64,000 bases of DNA from Pseudomonas abietaniphila (GCF_039697315.1 NZ_CP155619.1:2542001-2606000), one strand, 5' to 3'. Shown: positions 52,198 to 64,000, counted from the first letter of the stretch. A program made the numbers and translations. Notes: a model not told the origin generated them from the letters alone.

Positions 52198-52968
52198 TCA
52201 CCGAAACCCGCGCCGATCACGAATGACGGCATAGGCGTTGTGCAGCTCTCGAGTCCTTTCGGTGGCATCACGCACCTGAAGTTGATTGGCACCTGATCCC
52301 GCGACCTTGTCGGGATGGTGGCGGCTCAATAAACGACGGTAGGCCCGCTTGATCTGCGCAGGCTCCGAATCAGACCTCACGCCCAGCAGTCGCAGCGCTT
52401 CCTGATAGTCGCCCCCGCTGCTGGCAGGCGCACGAGCCCTTTGCTCGTCCTCGGTCGATGACAATGCCTCAACCTTGTCGGCGGGCCAGCCCAGCCATTT
52501 GCCCCACAGCACGATCAATTCACGCTCCGCGCGCGTGGCTCTGCCGTCTGCCCAGGCCATACGCCAGCAGGCGCGCAACAAACCTTCGGCCGCATTCGGT
52601 TGCGGTTTCAGGCGCGTCAGGTGCACACGCAGATTATCGCGACCGTCCTTGCCGCGATTGAACGCCGCAATCGCCCGGCGCTTCGCGGGATCGGTCATGT
52701 CCAGTCGCTGCATCTCAATGCGCGCCTGCTGAATATGGCCGTCAACGACCCGACCGTCGCTTTTGGCCAGCCGCCCCAGCAGGATGAAAATCAATTCGTC
52801 GTCACGAGGAACGCTACGTCCGCTGATGCGCTCGCGCAGTTCGGCCAGGCTCTGCACATGCAGGCGCCGGTCCAGCGCCTGTCCCAACAAGGCCCCCAGC
52901 ATGGCGCCGGGAATGCTCGCAATCGCATACCCGACGCCACCGCCGATCACTGTGAATGGCCAGAGCAT
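52198..52968 (-). CDS. djlA: DjlA-like membrane-anchored DnaJ protein
   Basis: This is a 256-residue co-chaperone. An N-terminal membrane segment rich in glycine (GGGVGYAIASIPGAMLGALLG) precedes a TerB-type helical domain at about 50-170. The C-terminal J domain has the essential HPD in LSRHHPDKVAGSG. Residues 170-195 form a linker. It directly abuts murU (no gap). DjlA homologues modulate DnaK at the envelope. Confidence 0.93.
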   Translation of the reverse strand: MLWPFTVIGGGVGYAIASIPGAMLGALLGQALDRRLHVQSLAELRERISGRSVPRDDELIFILLGRLAKSDGRVVDGHIQQARIEMQRLDMTDPAKRRAIAAFNRGKDGRDNLRVHLTRLKPQPNAAEGLLRACWRMAWADGRATRAERELIVLWGKWLGWPADKVEALSSTEDEQRARAPASSGGDYQEALRLLGVRSDSEPAQIKRAYRRLLSRHHPDKVAGSGANQLQVRDATERTRELHNAYAVIRDRRGFR

Positions 52969-53685
<717 letters not shown>

Positions 53686-54702
53686 TTATTGTTTTGGCTG
53701 ACCGAGACTGGTCAGCAGATTGCTCAGCTCAACCAGTTCAGGTCGGCGCGCCAGCACGGCTTCTATATAAGAGAAGAAGCGCGGGACATCGGCAACGTAA
53801 CGAGGCTTGCCATCACGATGGCAAATACGAGCGAAAATACCGATCACCTTCAAATGCCGCTGTACGCCCATCAAATCGCTGGCGCGACGAAACTCGTCGA
53901 AATCATCCTGCACAGGGATACCCAAGGCACCCGCTTTGTCCCAATACCGCTTGAGCCACTGTGCGACACGCTCTTGCGGCCAGCTCAGGAAGGCATCCTT
54001 GAACAGGCAAGTGATGTCGTAGGTCACCGGGCCGTACACCGCATCCTGAAAGTCCAGCACGCCAGGGTTCGGCTCGCTGAGCATCAAATTGCGCGGCATG
54101 TAGTCACGATGCACCAGCACCTTCGGCTGCGCCAACGCGCTGTCGATCAACAGTTCGCTGACCCGTTGCCAACTGGCCTGTTGCGTCGCATCGAACTCGA
54201 TACCCAAATGACGCTTCACGTACCACTCGGGAAAAAGCTCAAGCTCACGGCGCAACAGCGCCACGTCGTAACTGGGCAGTGGTGCTTCCATTGGCAACTG
54301 CTGAAAGGCCAGCAGCGCGTCGATGGCATCGGCGAATAATTGATCGGCATTTTGTGCATCGATGACGTCGAGGTAGGTTTTTCGACCCAGATCGTTCAGC
54401 AGAAGAAAGCCTTGATTCAGGTCTTCGGCATAAATTTTCGGAACATTAATTCCTGATTTGCTCAATAAATGAGCGATATCAACGAAGGGTTTGCAGTTTT
54501 CCTGAGGCGGAGGAGCGTCCATCACGATAAAAGTGCGGCCCTCGCCCTCCCAGCGGAAATAGCGTCGGAAACTTGCGTCACTGCTGGCCGCAGTCAACGT
54601 GGCTGGGGGTATGGCGCCCCAGCCTTGAGCCAAAAACAACTTCGGCAGCTGCTCATCGAGCCAATCTTTCAGGTGTTGCAGGCGTACATCTTGATCTGGC
54701 AT
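53686..54702 (-). CDS. amgK: N-acetylmuramate/N-acetylglucosamine kinase AmgK
   Basis: AmgK phosphorylates MurNAc at C1 for MurU. The 338-residue APH-fold kinase shows the catalytic loop VHRDYMPRNLMLSEPN and the metal motif LDFQDAVYGPVTYD. It is divergent from lptD across a 129-bp gap. With anmK in this window it supplies most of the recycling route; the phosphatase MupP is not recognisable here. Confidence 0.94.
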   Translation of the reverse strand: MPDQDVRLQHLKDWLDEQLPKLFLAQGWGAIPPATLTAASSDASFRRYFRWEGEGRTFIVMDAPPPQENCKPFVDIAHLLSKSGINVPKIYAEDLNQGFLLLNDLGRKTYLDVIDAQNADQLFADAIDALLAFQQLPMEAPLPSYDVALLRRELELFPEWYVKRHLGIEFDATQQASWQRVSELLIDSALAQPKVLVHRDYMPRNLMLSEPNPGVLDFQDAVYGPVTYDITCLFKDAFLSWPQERVAQWLKRYWDKAGALGIPVQDDFDEFRRASDLMGVQRHLKVIGIFARICHRDGKPRYVADVPRFFSYIEAVLARRPELVELSNLLTSLGQPKQ

Positions 54703-54831
54703 TGCAAGGGTCTCCGACGGCGCTAGCCGTCAAGCGGGTCATGCTTTATTATCCGACATCTTTTTCAGCCCATCGAGAGGCGTGCGGCCCCCCCGCGGGC
54801 AGATGGCGCGCAGGAAGCCCGGACTAATAAG

Positions 54832-57636
54832 ATGGCATTGAAATCCCCCGCGTTTCGTAAAAAATTTCCGTTGCTCGTAACCGGCAGTTTGCTGGCGATG
54901 CAACCTCTGGCCACCCAGTACGTGGTTGCAGCTGAACAGTATGACTGCTCGGTGTCTGCAACAGGTTCCTGGGATTGCTCCCCGAAAACCAACGCAGCCC
55001 AGTTGCCTCCGCGGCCCGTGCACGACGCCAACAGCGTGTCGTCCAACACCAGCACGGCGACTGACAGCACGACCACGACCGAAAGCGGTGAGGTCGTGCC
55101 CAAAACGATGCTCGTCACCGAAGCCAAAGGCCGTGGTCTGAAATCGCGTAGTGCTGACTACAGTCACCTGGACTGGGTTCCACGCGAGAAGCTGACCGCT
55201 GCCCAACTGGCAGAAACCGGCCCTTACTGCTCCGGCGCCTACATCGAGCCGATTCGTCCGGGCATGGACGACAAGACCGCGAAAAGCGACGCACCGACCT
55301 TCATCGGCGCCAAGGCTTCGCGTTATCAGCAGGAAGAACAGATTGCGACCCTGGCCGGTGACGTCGTCATGCGCCAGGGCAGCATGCAGGTCGAATCCGA
55401 AGAAGCAAGCCTGCACCAGGCTGAAAACCGTGGCGAGCTGAACGGCAACGTCCGCCTGCGCGACAACGGCGCGCTGATCGTCGGCGACCACGCCGAAGTC
55501 CAGCTGGACACCGGTGAGGCGAAGGTCGACAACGCCGAATACGTGCTGCACAAATCCAACGTGCGCGGTAACGCGCTGTACGCTCGCCGTGCAGAAAACG
55601 CGATCATCCGCCTGAAGGACGGTACGTACACCACGTGCGAACCGAGCAGCAACGCCTGGACGGTGAAGGGCAACAACATCACCCTGAACCCGGCCACCGG
55701 CTTTGGTACTGCGACCAACGCGACCCTGCGCGTTCACGACATCCCGGTTCTGTACACGCCGTACATTTACTTCCCGATCGACGACCGTCGCCAGTCCGGC
55801 TTCCTGCCACCGACCATCGGTGCCAGCAGCGACACCGGCTTCTCGTTGCTCACCCCGTACTACTTCAACCTGGCGCCGAACTACGACGCCACGTTGTACC
55901 CGACGTACATGGCCAAACGTGGCCTGTTGCTTGAAGGCGAGTTCCGCTACCTGACCAAGAGCAGTGAAGGTCAGTTCGGTGCGGCTTACCTGAATGACGA
56001 CAACGACGATCGCAAGCTGCAGTCTGACTACAAAGACACGCGCTGGATGATCAACTGGCAGAATCGCAGCGGCCTGGATGAGCGTCTCACTGCGCACGTC
56101 GATTACACCAAGGTGAGCGATCCGTACTACTTCAAAGACCTCAAGAGTGGTCAAGAGGGCGTCAGCACTCATGACTACCTGAATCAGCAAGGTGATCTGA
56201 CTTATCGCGGTGACAGTTACGTCGCTCGCCTGAATGCTCAGCAGTATCAGTTGACGACAGTCACTCAGATCACACCTTATGCACGCCTACCGCAACTGAC
56301 GTTGAACGGCACGCTGCCATACCGCCCCGAAGGCCTGAAATTCGACTATGAGACCGAGCTGGTGCGGTTCGACCGTGACCTGCGTACCGGTAACTACTCC
56401 GACGAAGACGGTATCCTAACCAGCCGCCTGGACAACAACATTTTCGGCCTCGCTCGCGCCACCGGCGACAGGCTGAATCTGGCCCCGTCAATCAGCTTGC
56501 CGTTGACCGCGAGTTACGGTTACGTCACGCCAAAACTCAAGTACGTCTATACCAAGTACGATCTTGATCTGGACGGACGAGGAAAAGCTGATCTTCTCAC
56601 TGCAACGAACCAGACTGCGGGCTATCAGCAGAATTTCGACAGCGGCGTAGACCGTTCAATTCCGATCTTTAGCGTCGACAGCGGTCTGTTCTTTGACCGT
56701 AACACCAACTGGTTTGGCAAGGATTACCGCCAGACGCTGGAACCACGCCTGTACTACCTGTATGTGCCTGAGAAGGACCAGAACGACATCCCGATTTTCG
56801 ATACGGGTGAAACGACGTTCGATTACGCTTCGCTGTTCCGCGACAACCGTTTCGTAGGTTCCGACCGTATCGGCGACGAAAACAAACTGTCGCTGGGCGT
56901 CACCAACCGCTGGATCGAAGACAACGGTTTTGAGCGTCAGCGTTTCAGCATCGGTCAGGCGTTGTACTTCGCGGACCGCAAGGTGCAGTTGCCCGGTATC
57001 GCCTACGAAGATCGTAAAGACGCCCAGTCCGATGTGTCCCCGTACGCGCTGGAGTACGAATACCGCTTCAACCGCGACTGGCGTGCGACTTCGACCTTCA
57101 ACTGGGATCCGGACAGCCGCAGCACTCGTTCCGGCAGTGCGATGTTCCACTACCAGCCTGAAGACGAGCCGGGCAAAGTGTTCAACGCCGGCTATCGCTA
57201 TCGTAACGACCAGGTTCGCTACGACCAGACCACAGGTCGGTGGAGTGTCGGTGGTGGTGACGCCGTCCTGCCGGATGGCTCCATCATCAAGGACTACTAC
57301 AAGATCCAGCAGCATGACTTCTCGGTCATCTGGCCGGTGGTTCCGCAGTGGAGCGCCATTGCTCGCTGGCAATATGACTACAACCGCGATCGTACCCTCG
57401 AAGCCTTTGGTGGTTTTGAATACGACAACTGCTGCTGGAAGCTGCGTCTGATCAATCGTTACTGGGTCGACTACGACGAATCCACTCAAGAAGTGGCGCA
57501 GAACGAGAAAGGCGACCGCGGCATTTTCCTGCAAATCGTGTTGAAGGGGCTTGGTGGCGTTGTTGGCCAAAAAGTTGAAGGCTTCCTCGACAAAGGCATC
57601 CAAGGTTATCGTGAACGTGAAGACCAAGCTTTCTGA
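54832..57636 (+). CDS. lptD: LPS-assembly protein LptD
   Basis: LptD is the outer-membrane beta-barrel that inserts LPS with LptE. The 934-residue product has a signal peptide to about residue 33 and an N-terminal extension (about 34-150) typical of Pseudomonas. An OstA-like domain follows ([18 protein letters not shown], about 167-310) and then a large barrel. Cysteines in QYDCSV, WDCSPK and the late [10 protein letters not shown] fit the disulphide pattern that matures LptD. It is first in lptD-surA-pdxA-ksgA-apaG-apaH. Confidence 0.97.
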   Translation: MALKSPAFRKKFPLLVTGSLLAMQPLATQYVVAAEQYDCSVSATGSWDCSPKTNAAQLPPRPVHDANSVSSNTSTATDSTTTTESGEVVPKTMLVTEAKGRGLKSRSADYSHLDWVPREKLTAAQLAETGPYCSGAYIEPIRPGMDDKTAKSDAPTFIGAKASRYQQEEQIATLAGDVVMRQGSMQVESEEASLHQAENRGELNGNVRLRDNGALIVGDHAEVQLDTGEAKVDNAEYVLHKSNVRGNALYARRAENAIIRLKDGTYTTCEPSSNAWTVKGNNITLNPATGFGTATNATLRVHDIPVLYTPYIYFPIDDRRQSGFLPPTIGASSDTGFSLLTPYYFNLAPNYDATLYPTYMAKRGLLLEGEFRYLTKSSEGQFGAAYLNDDNDDRKLQSDYKDTRWMINWQNRSGLDERLTAHVDYTKVSDPYYFKDLKSGQEGVSTHDYLNQQGDLTYRGDSYVARLNAQQYQLTTVTQITPYARLPQLTLNGTLPYRPEGLKFDYETELVRFDRDLRTGNYSDEDGILTSRLDNNIFGLARATGDRLNLAPSISLPLTASYGYVTPKLKYVYTKYDLDLDGRGKADLLTATNQTAGYQQNFDSGVDRSIPIFSVDSGLFFDRNTNWFGKDYRQTLEPRLYYLYVPEKDQNDIPIFDTGETTFDYASLFRDNRFVGSDRIGDENKLSLGVTNRWIEDNGFERQRFSIGQALYFADRKVQLPGIAYEDRKDAQSDVSPYALEYEYRFNRDWRATSTFNWDPDSRSTRSGSAMFHYQPEDEPGKVFNAGYRYRNDQVRYDQTTGRWSVGGGDAVLPDGSIIKDYYKIQQHDFSVIWPVVPQWSAIARWQYDYNRDRTLEAFGGFEYDNCCWKLRLINRYWVDYDESTQEVAQNEKGDRGIFLQIVLKGLGGVVGQKVEGFLDKGIQGYREREDQAF

Positions 57637-58939
57637 TTGTCTGCGCCCGCTGATGCTGGGCGCGCTACTCATCGGTACCGTGGCGCACGCTGAAGTGCGC
57701 TCCATCGACAAGGTTGTGGCCATCGTCGACAACGACGTGGTGATGCAAAGCCAGCTCGACCAGCGCACCCGTGAAGTTCAGCAAACCATCGCCAAGCGTG
57801 GGCAGGGCGTTCCGCCAGCCAGCGCTCTGGAGTCGCAGGTTCTGGATCGTCTGATCCTGGAAAACCTGCAACTGCAGATCGGCGAGCGCTCCGGCATCCG
57901 CATTACCGATGAGGAGTTGAACCAGGCGGTCGGCACCATTGCTCAACGCAACAACATGAGCATCGATCAGTTCAAAGCTGCACTGGCGCACGACGGTCTG
58001 TCGTACAACAGCGCACGCGAACAGATTCGTCGGGAAATGATCATCAGCCGCGTGCGTCAGCGCCGGGTTGCCGAGCGCATTCAGGTGTCGGACCAGGAAG
58101 TGAAGAACTTCCTCGCTTCGGACCTGGGCAAGGCTCAGTTCTCCGAAGAGTTTCACCTGGCGAACATCCTGATTCCAACGCCTGACAGCGCGACCTCGGA
58201 CCAGATCCAGGCGGCCGCCGTCAAAGCCAAGGACATCTACGGCAAGCTCCAGCAGGGTGCGAACTTCGAGCAGCTGGCGATCTCTTCCTCGGCCAGCGAA
58301 AGTGCCCTGGACGGCGGTGACATGGGCTGGCGTAAAGCCGCTCAACTGCCTCCACCGTTCGGTGACATGCTGAGCTCGATGAGCCCGGGCCAGGTGACGC
58401 CACCTGCGCGTACCCCTGGCGGCTTCATCATTCTCAAATTGCTCGAAAAACGCGGCGGCGAAAATCAGACCCAGATGCGCGATGAAGTTCATGTTCGTCA
58501 CATCCTGCTCAAGCCAAGCGAAATCCGTAGCGAAGCCGAAACCAAGTTGCTTGCGCAGCGCATCTACGATCGCATCCAGAACGGCGAAGACTTCGGTGAA
58601 CTGGCGAAGAATTTCTCTGAAGATCCAGGGTCGGCGCTCAACGGCGGCGACATGAACTGGGTTGATCCCCGTTCGCTGGTACCGGAATTCCGTGACGTCA
58701 TGAACGAGACACCTCAGGGTGTCGTGTCCAAGCCGTTCCAGACTCAGTTTGGCTGGCACGTGCTGGAAGTCCTGGGCCGTCGCGCAACCGACAGCACCAG
58801 CCAGGCGCGTGAACAGCAAGCGATGACCGTGCTGCGTAACCGCAAATACGACGAAGAGCTTCAAACCTGGCTGCGTCAGATCCGCGACGAAGCGTACGTT
58901 GAAATCAAGCTTCCTGGCGCTGACCAGGCTGCCAAGTGA
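57617..58939 (+). CDS. surA: Periplasmic chaperone/peptidyl-prolyl isomerase SurA
   Basis: SurA escorts outer-membrane proteins, including LptD. I start it at the GTG at 57617, inside the end of lptD (20-bp overlap), because it gives a clean signal peptide ([16 protein letters not shown]) and the Pseudomonas length, 440 residues. An N-terminal chaperone domain is followed by two parvulin domains (about 180-280 and 290-390), the second starting [17 protein letters not shown]. Confidence 0.95.
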   Translation: MKTKLSDCLRPLMLGALLIGTVAHAEVRSIDKVVAIVDNDVVMQSQLDQRTREVQQTIAKRGQGVPPASALESQVLDRLILENLQLQIGERSGIRITDEELNQAVGTIAQRNNMSIDQFKAALAHDGLSYNSAREQIRREMIISRVRQRRVAERIQVSDQEVKNFLASDLGKAQFSEEFHLANILIPTPDSATSDQIQAAAVKAKDIYGKLQQGANFEQLAISSSASESALDGGDMGWRKAAQLPPPFGDMLSSMSPGQVTPPARTPGGFIILKLLEKRGGENQTQMRDEVHVRHILLKPSEIRSEAETKLLAQRIYDRIQNGEDFGELAKNFSEDPGSALNGGDMNWVDPRSLVPEFRDVMNETPQGVVSKPFQTQFGWHVLEVLGRRATDSTSQAREQQAMTVLRNRKYDEELQTWLRQIRDEAYVEIKLPGADQAAK

Positions 58940-59925
58940 AACCCAAGCGTTTCGCCCTGACACCCGGCGAGCCCGCTGGCATCGGCCCTGACCTTTGCCT
59001 GCTGCTCGCCGAGCAGTCCCAGCCTCATCCCCTGATTGCCATCACCAGTTGCGACCTGCTCACCGAGCGGGCCGCGCAGCTGGGTGTGGCCGTCAGCCTG
59101 ATTCCTGTCACACCAGACGCCTGGCCTGACACGCCTGCACCTGCCGCCAGTCTGTATGTTTGGGATACCCCGCTTCAGGCGCCCGTCGTTGCCGGACAAT
59201 TGAACAAAGCCAATGGCGCGTTCGTGCTGGAAACCCTGACCCGTGCGGGCCAAGGCTGCATGGACGGTCACTTCGCCGGCATGATCACAGCCCCCGTACA
59301 CAAGGGCGTGATCAACGAAAGCGGCATCGCGTTTTCGGGCCACACCGAATTCCTGGCGGACCTGACCCAGACACAGCAAGTGGTGATGATGCTCGCCACC
59401 GGCGATCTGCGCGTGGCGCTGGTGACCACTCACCTCCCTCTGCGCGACGTCGCTGACGCCATCACGCCTGAGCGTATCGAACGCGTCACCCGCATCCTAC
59501 ACGCGGATCTGGTCAACAAGTTCGGGATTGCCCACCCACGGATTCTGGTCTGCGGACTGAATCCGCACGCGGGCGAAAGCGGCCATCTGGGCCGCGAAGA
59601 AATCGACATCATCGAACCTACCCTGGAACGTCTGCGCAGCGATGGCCTGGATTTGCGCGGCCCGCTGCCTGCCGACACACTTTTTACCCCCAAATATCTG
59701 GAGCACTGCGACGCGGTGCTGGCGATGTACCACGACCAAGGCCTGCCCGTGCTGAAGTACAAAGGCTTCGGCGCAGCCGTCAACGTGACACTGGGCCTGC
59801 CGATCATTCGCACCTCCGTGGACCACGGCACTGCGCTGGATCTGGCGGGCAGCGGCAAGATCGACACCGGCAGCCTCAAGGTCGCGCTGCAAACCGCCTA
59901 CCAGATGGCCGAGACCCGTCAATGA
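58936..59925 (+). CDS. pdxA: 4-hydroxythreonine-4-phosphate dehydrogenase
   Basis: PdxA acts in pyridoxal-phosphate synthesis. The 329-residue product begins at a GTG that overlaps the surA stop (GTGA). It has the family start [19 protein letters not shown], the metal ligand regions [24 protein letters not shown] and [16 protein letters not shown], and [15 protein letters not shown]. It overlaps ksgA by ATGA. Confidence 0.98.
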   Translation: MKPKRFALTPGEPAGIGPDLCLLLAEQSQPHPLIAITSCDLLTERAAQLGVAVSLIPVTPDAWPDTPAPAASLYVWDTPLQAPVVAGQLNKANGAFVLETLTRAGQGCMDGHFAGMITAPVHKGVINESGIAFSGHTEFLADLTQTQQVVMMLATGDLRVALVTTHLPLRDVADAITPERIERVTRILHADLVNKFGIAHPRILVCGLNPHAGESGHLGREEIDIIEPTLERLRSDGLDLRGPLPADTLFTPKYLEHCDAVLAMYHDQGLPVLKYKGFGAAVNVTLGLPIIRTSVDHGTALDLAGSGKIDTGSLKVALQTAYQMAETRQ

Positions 59926-60728
59926 CTGAGCAATACCAACACAAGGCGCGCAAGCGCTTCGGCCAGAACTTCCTGCACGACGCAGGCGTGATCGACAAGA
60001 TCCTGCGCTCCATCCGTGCCAAGGCCGAAGACCGCATGCTGGAAATCGGCCCGGGCCAGGGCGCCCTGACCGAAGGCCTGCTGAGCAGCGGCGCGCAACT
60101 GGACGTGGTGGAACTGGACAAGGATCTGGTTCCGATCCTCATGCAGCAGTTCAGCGCCATGCCGAACTTCAACCTGCATCAGGGCGACGCGCTGAAGTTC
60201 GACTTCACCCGCCTCAACGCAGCCCCTGGCAGCCTGCGCGTCGTCGGCAACCTCCCCTACAACATCTCCACGCCGCTGATCTTCCACCTGCTGCAGAATG
60301 CTCACCTTATCCGTGACATGCACTTCATGCTGCAAAAGGAAGTCGTCGAGCGTCTGGCCGCAGGCCCTGGCGGTGGTGACTGGGGCCGTCTGTCGATCAT
60401 GGTTCAGTATCACTGCCGCGTGGAACACCTGTTCAACGTCGGCCCTGGCGCGTTCAATCCGCCGCCGAAAGTCGACTCGGCCATTGTCCGGCTCGTCCCG
60501 CACCAAACGCTGCCGCATCCCGCCAAGGACCATCGCGTCCTTGAGCGACTGGTCCGCGAAGCCTTCAACCAGCGCCGCAAGACCTTGCGCAACACGCTGA
60601 AGGCCCTGCTCACCAGCGATGAAATCGCTGAGGCAGGCGTGGACGGGAGCCTGCGTCCCGAGCAGCTGGATCTGGCCGCGTTCGTCCGCCTGGCTGACAA
60701 ACTCACCGACAAGCCTGTCGTCGGCTAA
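59922..60728 (+). CDS. rsmA: 16S rRNA (adenine1518/1519-N6)-dimethyltransferase
   Basis: RsmA/KsgA dimethylates the two adenines of helix 45 at the end of 16S rRNA, which is also encoded here. The 268-residue product has [17 protein letters not shown], the SAM loop [14 protein letters not shown], and the catalytic [12 protein letters not shown]. It starts within the pdxA stop codon (ATGA), so translation is coupled. Confidence 0.98.
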   Translation: MTEQYQHKARKRFGQNFLHDAGVIDKILRSIRAKAEDRMLEIGPGQGALTEGLLSSGAQLDVVELDKDLVPILMQQFSAMPNFNLHQGDALKFDFTRLNAAPGSLRVVGNLPYNISTPLIFHLLQNAHLIRDMHFMLQKEVVERLAAGPGGGDWGRLSIMVQYHCRVEHLFNVGPGAFNPPPKVDSAIVRLVPHQTLPHPAKDHRVLERLVREAFNQRRKTLRNTLKALLTSDEIAEAGVDGSLRPEQLDLAAFVRLADKLTDKPVVG

Positions 60729-60846
60729 TGCCTCAGGACACGGGGCGGGCCGAGGAGCCATTGGTTTTTTACCCGCCACATGTCCTAGACTGATTCCTCA
60801 CCGGGCTTTTCCGGCTTTTTCCGCTTTCGCTTTCAAGGCCTCTTGC

Positions 60847-61227
60847 ATGTCCGATCCTCGTTATCAGATCGACGTCAGCGTCGTCACCCGTTTCCTCGCA
60901 GAACAATCGCAGCCTGAGCAAAACCGCTTTGCGTTCGCCTACACCATTACCGTGCATAACAACGGTGAGATACCGGCCAAGCTATTGTCGCGCCACTGGG
61001 TGATCACTGACGGCGACGGCCATGTCGAGGAAGTTCGCGGCGAAGGCGTCGTCGGCCAGCAACCGCTGATTCAGGCGGGACAGAGCCACACCTACAGCAG
61101 TGGCACGGTCATGACCACCAAGGTCGGCAACATGCAGGGTAGCTATCAGATGCTGGCCGAAGACGGTAAGCGCTTCGACGCGATCATCGCTCCGTTCCGC
61201 CTGGCGGTGCCGGGGGCGCTTCACTGA
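60847..61227 (+). CDS. apaG: Co2+/Mg2+ efflux protein ApaG
   Basis: ApaG is a small fibronectin-type-III-fold protein, genetically linked to Co/Mg resistance in Salmonella. The 126-residue product begins [20 protein letters not shown] and contains [35 protein letters not shown] and [14 protein letters not shown], all family hallmarks. Its stop overlaps the apaH start by TGATG. Confidence 0.96.
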   Translation: MSDPRYQIDVSVVTRFLAEQSQPEQNRFAFAYTITVHNNGEIPAKLLSRHWVITDGDGHVEEVRGEGVVGQQPLIQAGQSHTYSSGTVMTTKVGNMQGSYQMLAEDGKRFDAIIAPFRLAVPGALH

Positions 61228-62108
61228 TGACGGTCTATGCGGTCGGCGACCTGCAAGGTTGCCTTGAACCTCTGAAATGCCTGCTTCAACGCGTGTCGTT
61301 TCAACCGGGCAAAGACACACTCTGGTTAGTGGGCGATCTCGTCAACCGCGGCCCGCAATCGCTGGAAACGCTGCGTTTTCTCTACGCGATGCGCGACTCG
61401 GTGGTCTGTGTGCTGGGCAATCACGACCTGCACCTGCTCGCTGCCGGCCGAAACATCGAGCGCCTGAAAAAAGGCGACACGCTGCGGGAAATTCTCGAAG
61501 CGCCGGACGCCAGCGAGCTGCTCGACTGGCTGCGCCAACAGAAACTCCTGCATTACGACGCCCAGCGCGACATCGCCTTGGTGCACGCAGGCATCCCGCC
61601 ACAGTGGACGCTCAAGAAAGCGCTGCGAAGTGCCGAGGAAGTCGAGGAAGCCCTGCGCGACGACAACCTGTTCGAACCCTTTCTCGATGGCATGTATGGC
61701 AACGAGCCTGCCAAATGGGACAAGGACCTTCACGGTGTCACTCGGCTGCGCGTCATCACCAATTACTTCACGCGCATGCGCTTCTGCACCGCCGACGGCA
61801 AGCTGGACCTCAAAAGCAAGGAAGGCCTCGACAGCGCGCCTGCCGGGTATGCGCCCTGGTTCAGTCACAAGGATCGCAAGACCAAAGGCCTGAACATCAT
61901 TTTCGGGCATTGGGCCGCACTGGAAGGCCGCTGCAATGAGCCTGGGGTCTATGCACTCGACACAGGCTGTGTCTGGGGCAACGTCATGACCCTGCTCAAC
62001 GTCGATACGCGGGAGTTGATTCGCTGCGACTGCGACGAGCGCGGTAACCTCGCCCCGTCAACATCCAGCAACCCAGCCGCTAGCGACCCCGCCGCTGCCC
62101 AGCGTTAG
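61227..62108 (+). CDS. apaH: Bis(5'-nucleosyl)-tetraphosphatase, symmetrical
   Basis: ApaH cleaves Ap4A to two ADP and removes Np4 RNA caps. The 293-residue phosphoesterase has the metal motifs [26 protein letters not shown] and [10 protein letters not shown], plus FGHWAALEG and LDTGCVWGN. It is a little longer than E. coli ApaH (280) because of a C-terminal Ser/Ala/Pro tail. Confidence 0.97.
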   Translation: MTVYAVGDLQGCLEPLKCLLQRVSFQPGKDTLWLVGDLVNRGPQSLETLRFLYAMRDSVVCVLGNHDLHLLAAGRNIERLKKGDTLREILEAPDASELLDWLRQQKLLHYDAQRDIALVHAGIPPQWTLKKALRSAEEVEEALRDDNLFEPFLDGMYGNEPAKWDKDLHGVTRLRVITNYFTRMRFCTADGKLDLKSKEGLDSAPAGYAPWFSHKDRKTKGLNIIFGHWAALEGRCNEPGVYALDTGCVWGNVMTLLNVDTRELIRCDCDERGNLAPSTSSNPAASDPAAAQR

Positions 62109-62163
62109 AATCCCTTTTTCGTTCTCGACAGTCCGAGAACCCAACGGCCCAGGAGCCCACGCC

Positions 62164-62484
62164 ATGACCGACTTCAAACGCATCCCGCCGGAGCAGGCCC
62201 AGGCCCTGCGTGAACAAGGCGCCGTGCTGGTCGACGTTCGCGACGCACAGACATTCGCCAGCAATCACATCCCGGATTCGCATCATCTGGACAACCATTC
62301 CATTGCCGACTTCATCCGCAATGCCGACCTCGACAAACCGCTCGTCGTCGTCTGCTATCACGGCAACTCCAGCCAGAGCGCAGCAGCCTATCTTGTAGGT
62401 CAGGGCTTCTCTGAGGTCTACAGCATGGATGGCGGATTCGAGCTGTGGAAAAACACTTTCCCGAGCGAAACCGCGCAAGGCTGA
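62164..62484 (+). CDS. glpE: Thiosulfate sulfurtransferase GlpE
   Basis: GlpE is a single-domain rhodanese moving sulfur from thiosulfate to cyanide or thioredoxin. The 106-residue product has the active-site loop [13 protein letters not shown], with Cys near 65, and [16 protein letters not shown] at the start. It follows apaH by 55 bp and is not near glp genes. Confidence 0.94.
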   Translation: MTDFKRIPPEQAQALREQGAVLVDVRDAQTFASNHIPDSHHLDNHSIADFIRNADLDKPLVVVCYHGNSSQSAAAYLVGQGFSEVYSMDGGFELWKNTFPSETAQG

Positions 62485-62506
62485 TCGAAAAATATTTTTT
62501 CGGTAC

Positions 62507-62533
62507 GCGAGGCCGCGTTCTACGCGGCCTCGC
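62507..62533. terminator. Stem-loop after glpE
   Basis: GCGAGGCCGCG and CGCGGCCTCGC form a perfect 11-bp stem with a 5-nt loop. The T run lies upstream rather than downstream, so it is not a classical terminator for glpE. From here to prkA (62,534-62,771) I see no gene. Confidence 0.5.
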
Positions 62534-62771
62534 GCGTCCAACTGACGAACGGTCCCCCTTCATTCATACGCCTTCCTTCTTTCTGTGTGCGAATCCGAAC
62601 TATCCTTAGCCTCAGGCCATCCGAATCAGGGGAGAGCCGGTACACCGGCGCGTGGGTCATCGGTAGCTACTTTTATGGTGTTTGGGGGGTAATGGCTTCT
62701 GAGTGATCAGCTGCCAGCCAGCATCGACTGACGATCCGCCGCCGGCTCCACGTATCGAGCGAGGTGACGTC

Positions 62772-64000
62772 ATGAGTATTTTTAGCCACTTCCAACAACG
62801 CTTTGAATCGACACGCCAGGAAGAGCTCTCGCTACAGGAGTACTTGGAGCTCTGCAAAACCGACCGCAGCGCATACGCCTCAGCCGCAGAACGTCTTCTG
62901 ATGGCCATCGGCGAGCCTGAGTTGTTCGACACCTCGACCAACTCCCGGCTATCCAGAATCTTCTCCAACAAGGTCATTCGACGCTATCCGGCGTTCGAGG
63001 ATTTCCATGGCATGGAGGACTGCATCGAGCAAATCGTCTCGTACTTCCGCCACGCCGCCCAAGGCCTGGAAGAGAAGAAACAGATCCTTTACCTGCTCGG
63101 CCCCGTAGGCGGCGGCAAGTCGTCCCTGGCTGAAAAACTCAAACAGCTGGTTGAAAAAATACCTTTCTACGCCATCAAGGGCTCCCCGGTTTTCGAATCG
63201 CCCTTGGGCCTGTTCAAACCTACCGAAGACGGGACGATCCTCGAAGAGGACTACGGCATCCCGCGCCGCTACCTCAACACCATCATGTCGCCATGGGCGA
63301 CCAAACGTCTGGCCGAGTTCGGGGGCGACATCAGCCAGTTCAAGGTGGTGAAACTCTATCCGTCGATCCTCAACCAGATCGCCGTGGCCAAGACCGAGCC
63401 GGGTGACGAGAACAACCAGGACATTTCGGCGCTGGTCGGTAAGGTCGATATCCGCAAGCTCGAGGAATATCCACAGAACGACGCCGACGCTTACAGCTAT
63501 TCTGGCGCGCTGTGCCGGGCCAACCAGGGCCTGATGGAATTCGTGGAGATGTTCAAGGCGCCGATCAAGGTCTTGCACCCACTGCTCACCGCGACTCAGG
63601 AAGGTAACTACAACAGTACCGAAGGCCTGGGGGCGATTCCGTTCACCGGCATTCTGTTGGCCCACTCCAACGAATCGGAGTGGCACAGCTTCCGCAACAA
63701 CAAGAACAACGAAGCCTTCATCGACCGTATCTATATCGTGAAGGTGCCGTACTGCCTGCGGGTCAGTGACGAGATCAAGATTTACGACAAACTGCTGTTC
63801 AACAGTTCGTTGGCCAAAGCGCATTGCGCACCTGACACCTTGAAAATGCTGGCGCAGTTCACGGTGCTGTCGCGACTTAAAGAACCGGAAAACTCCAACA
63901 TCTACTCCAAGATGCGGGTGTACGACGGCGAGAACCTCAAAGACACCGATCCCAAAGCCAAGTCGATCCAGGAGTATCGCGACAGCGCGGGCGTCGATGA
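62772..64000 (+). CDS. prkA: PrkA/YeaG-family AAA+ serine protein kinase, 3' part outside window
   Basis: PrkA/YeaG is a AAA+ kinase-like protein linked to stress and nutrient response, usually followed by yeaH and a SpoVR gene. About 410 of roughly 640 residues are present, starting MSIFSHFQQRFESTRQEELS at an ATG with GAGG 7 bp upstream. Walker A is LLGPVGGGKSSLAEKL, and PYCLRVSDEIKIYDKLL follows. The gene is cut by the window edge. Confidence 0.95.
   Translation, partial: MSIFSHFQQRFESTRQEELSLQEYLELCKTDRSAYASAAERLLMAIGEPELFDTSTNSRLSRIFSNKVIRRYPAFEDFHGMEDCIEQIVSYFRHAAQGLEEKKQILYLLGPVGGGKSSLAEKLKQLVEKIPFYAIKGSPVFESPLGLFKPTEDGTILEEDYGIPRRYLNTIMSPWATKRLAEFGGDISQFKVVKLYPSILNQIAVAKTEPGDENNQDISALVGKVDIRKLEEYPQNDADAYSYSGALCRANQGLMEFVEMFKAPIKVLHPLLTATQEGNYNSTEGLGAIPFTGILLAHSNESEWHSFRNNKNNEAFIDRIYIVKVPYCLRVSDEIKIYDKLLFNSSLAKAHCAPDTLKMLAQFTVLSRLKEPENSNIYSKMRVYDGENLKDTDPKAKSIQEYRDSAGVD

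Overview
This window is chromosomal DNA from a Pseudomonas (Gammaproteobacteria). The evidence is the gene order tyrS-rrn-birA-tRNAs-secE-nusG-rplKAJL-rpoB, a Vfr-type cAMP receptor protein, the trpGDC and trpE-gph-rpe blocks, an agt-type GABA/5-aminovalerate transporter with its own two-component system, and the amgK-murU / lptD-surA-pdxA-ksgA-apaG-apaH-glpE-prkA block. All match Pseudomonas synteny. The base composition is GC-rich. The species cannot be fixed from the sequence alone. Two local gene absences and an extra sigma54 module argue against P. aeruginosa.

Layout. 1-7.7 kb (minus strand): the transcription/translation block, with rpoB (3' end cut by the window), rplL, rplJ, rplA, rplK, nusG, secE, tRNA-Trp, then tRNA-Thr/Gly/Tyr, a small membrane protein and birA. 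9.0-14.7 kb: one complete rRNA operon (16S, tRNA-Ile, tRNA-Ala, 23S, 5S) on the minus strand, with three tandem near-consensus promoters. 14.7-27 kb: housekeeping genes tyrS, an M23 peptidase, anmK, erpA, argC, hemJ, a DUF805 protein, an SDR, a HIT protein, coq7, speD, an OsmC protein, vfr and a lipoate-ligase-like gene. 27-30 kb: trpGDC. 30-35.6 kb: accessory genes, namely a LysR/MFS divergent pair, a VirJ-like hydrolase and an EstA-type autotransporter esterase. 35.7-38.7 kb: trpE, gph, rpe. 38.9-43.2 kb: an inserted module of permease, Fe-alcohol dehydrogenase and sigma54 activator. 43.5-51 kb: agtABCD transporter and agtSR two-component system. 51-64 kb: a DUF3530 protein, djlA, murU, amgK, then the plus-strand envelope/ribosome-assembly operon lptD to apaH, glpE and the start of prkA.

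How the genes work together. AnmK with AmgK/MurU forms much of the cell-wall recycling shortcut from anhydro-MurNAc to UDP-MurNAc. The trp genes are split into two units, and both carry a matching 22-codon leader with tandem Trp codons followed by a hairpin, so both look attenuated. In the trpE case the leader is read in frame with the end of gph. AgtS (periplasmic binding domain, PAS, histidine kinase) and AgtR are positioned to control the adjacent transporter, and paired TAGG/CCTA dyads lie upstream of agtA.

The most notable points are: tuf and coaX are missing from their usual places here; the trp leaders are twinned; and the sigma54-ADH-permease module has a good -24/-12 promoter. I found no CRISPR array, prophage, transposase or convincing new defence system. 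Small palindromic REP/REPIN-like repeats are scattered between genes.
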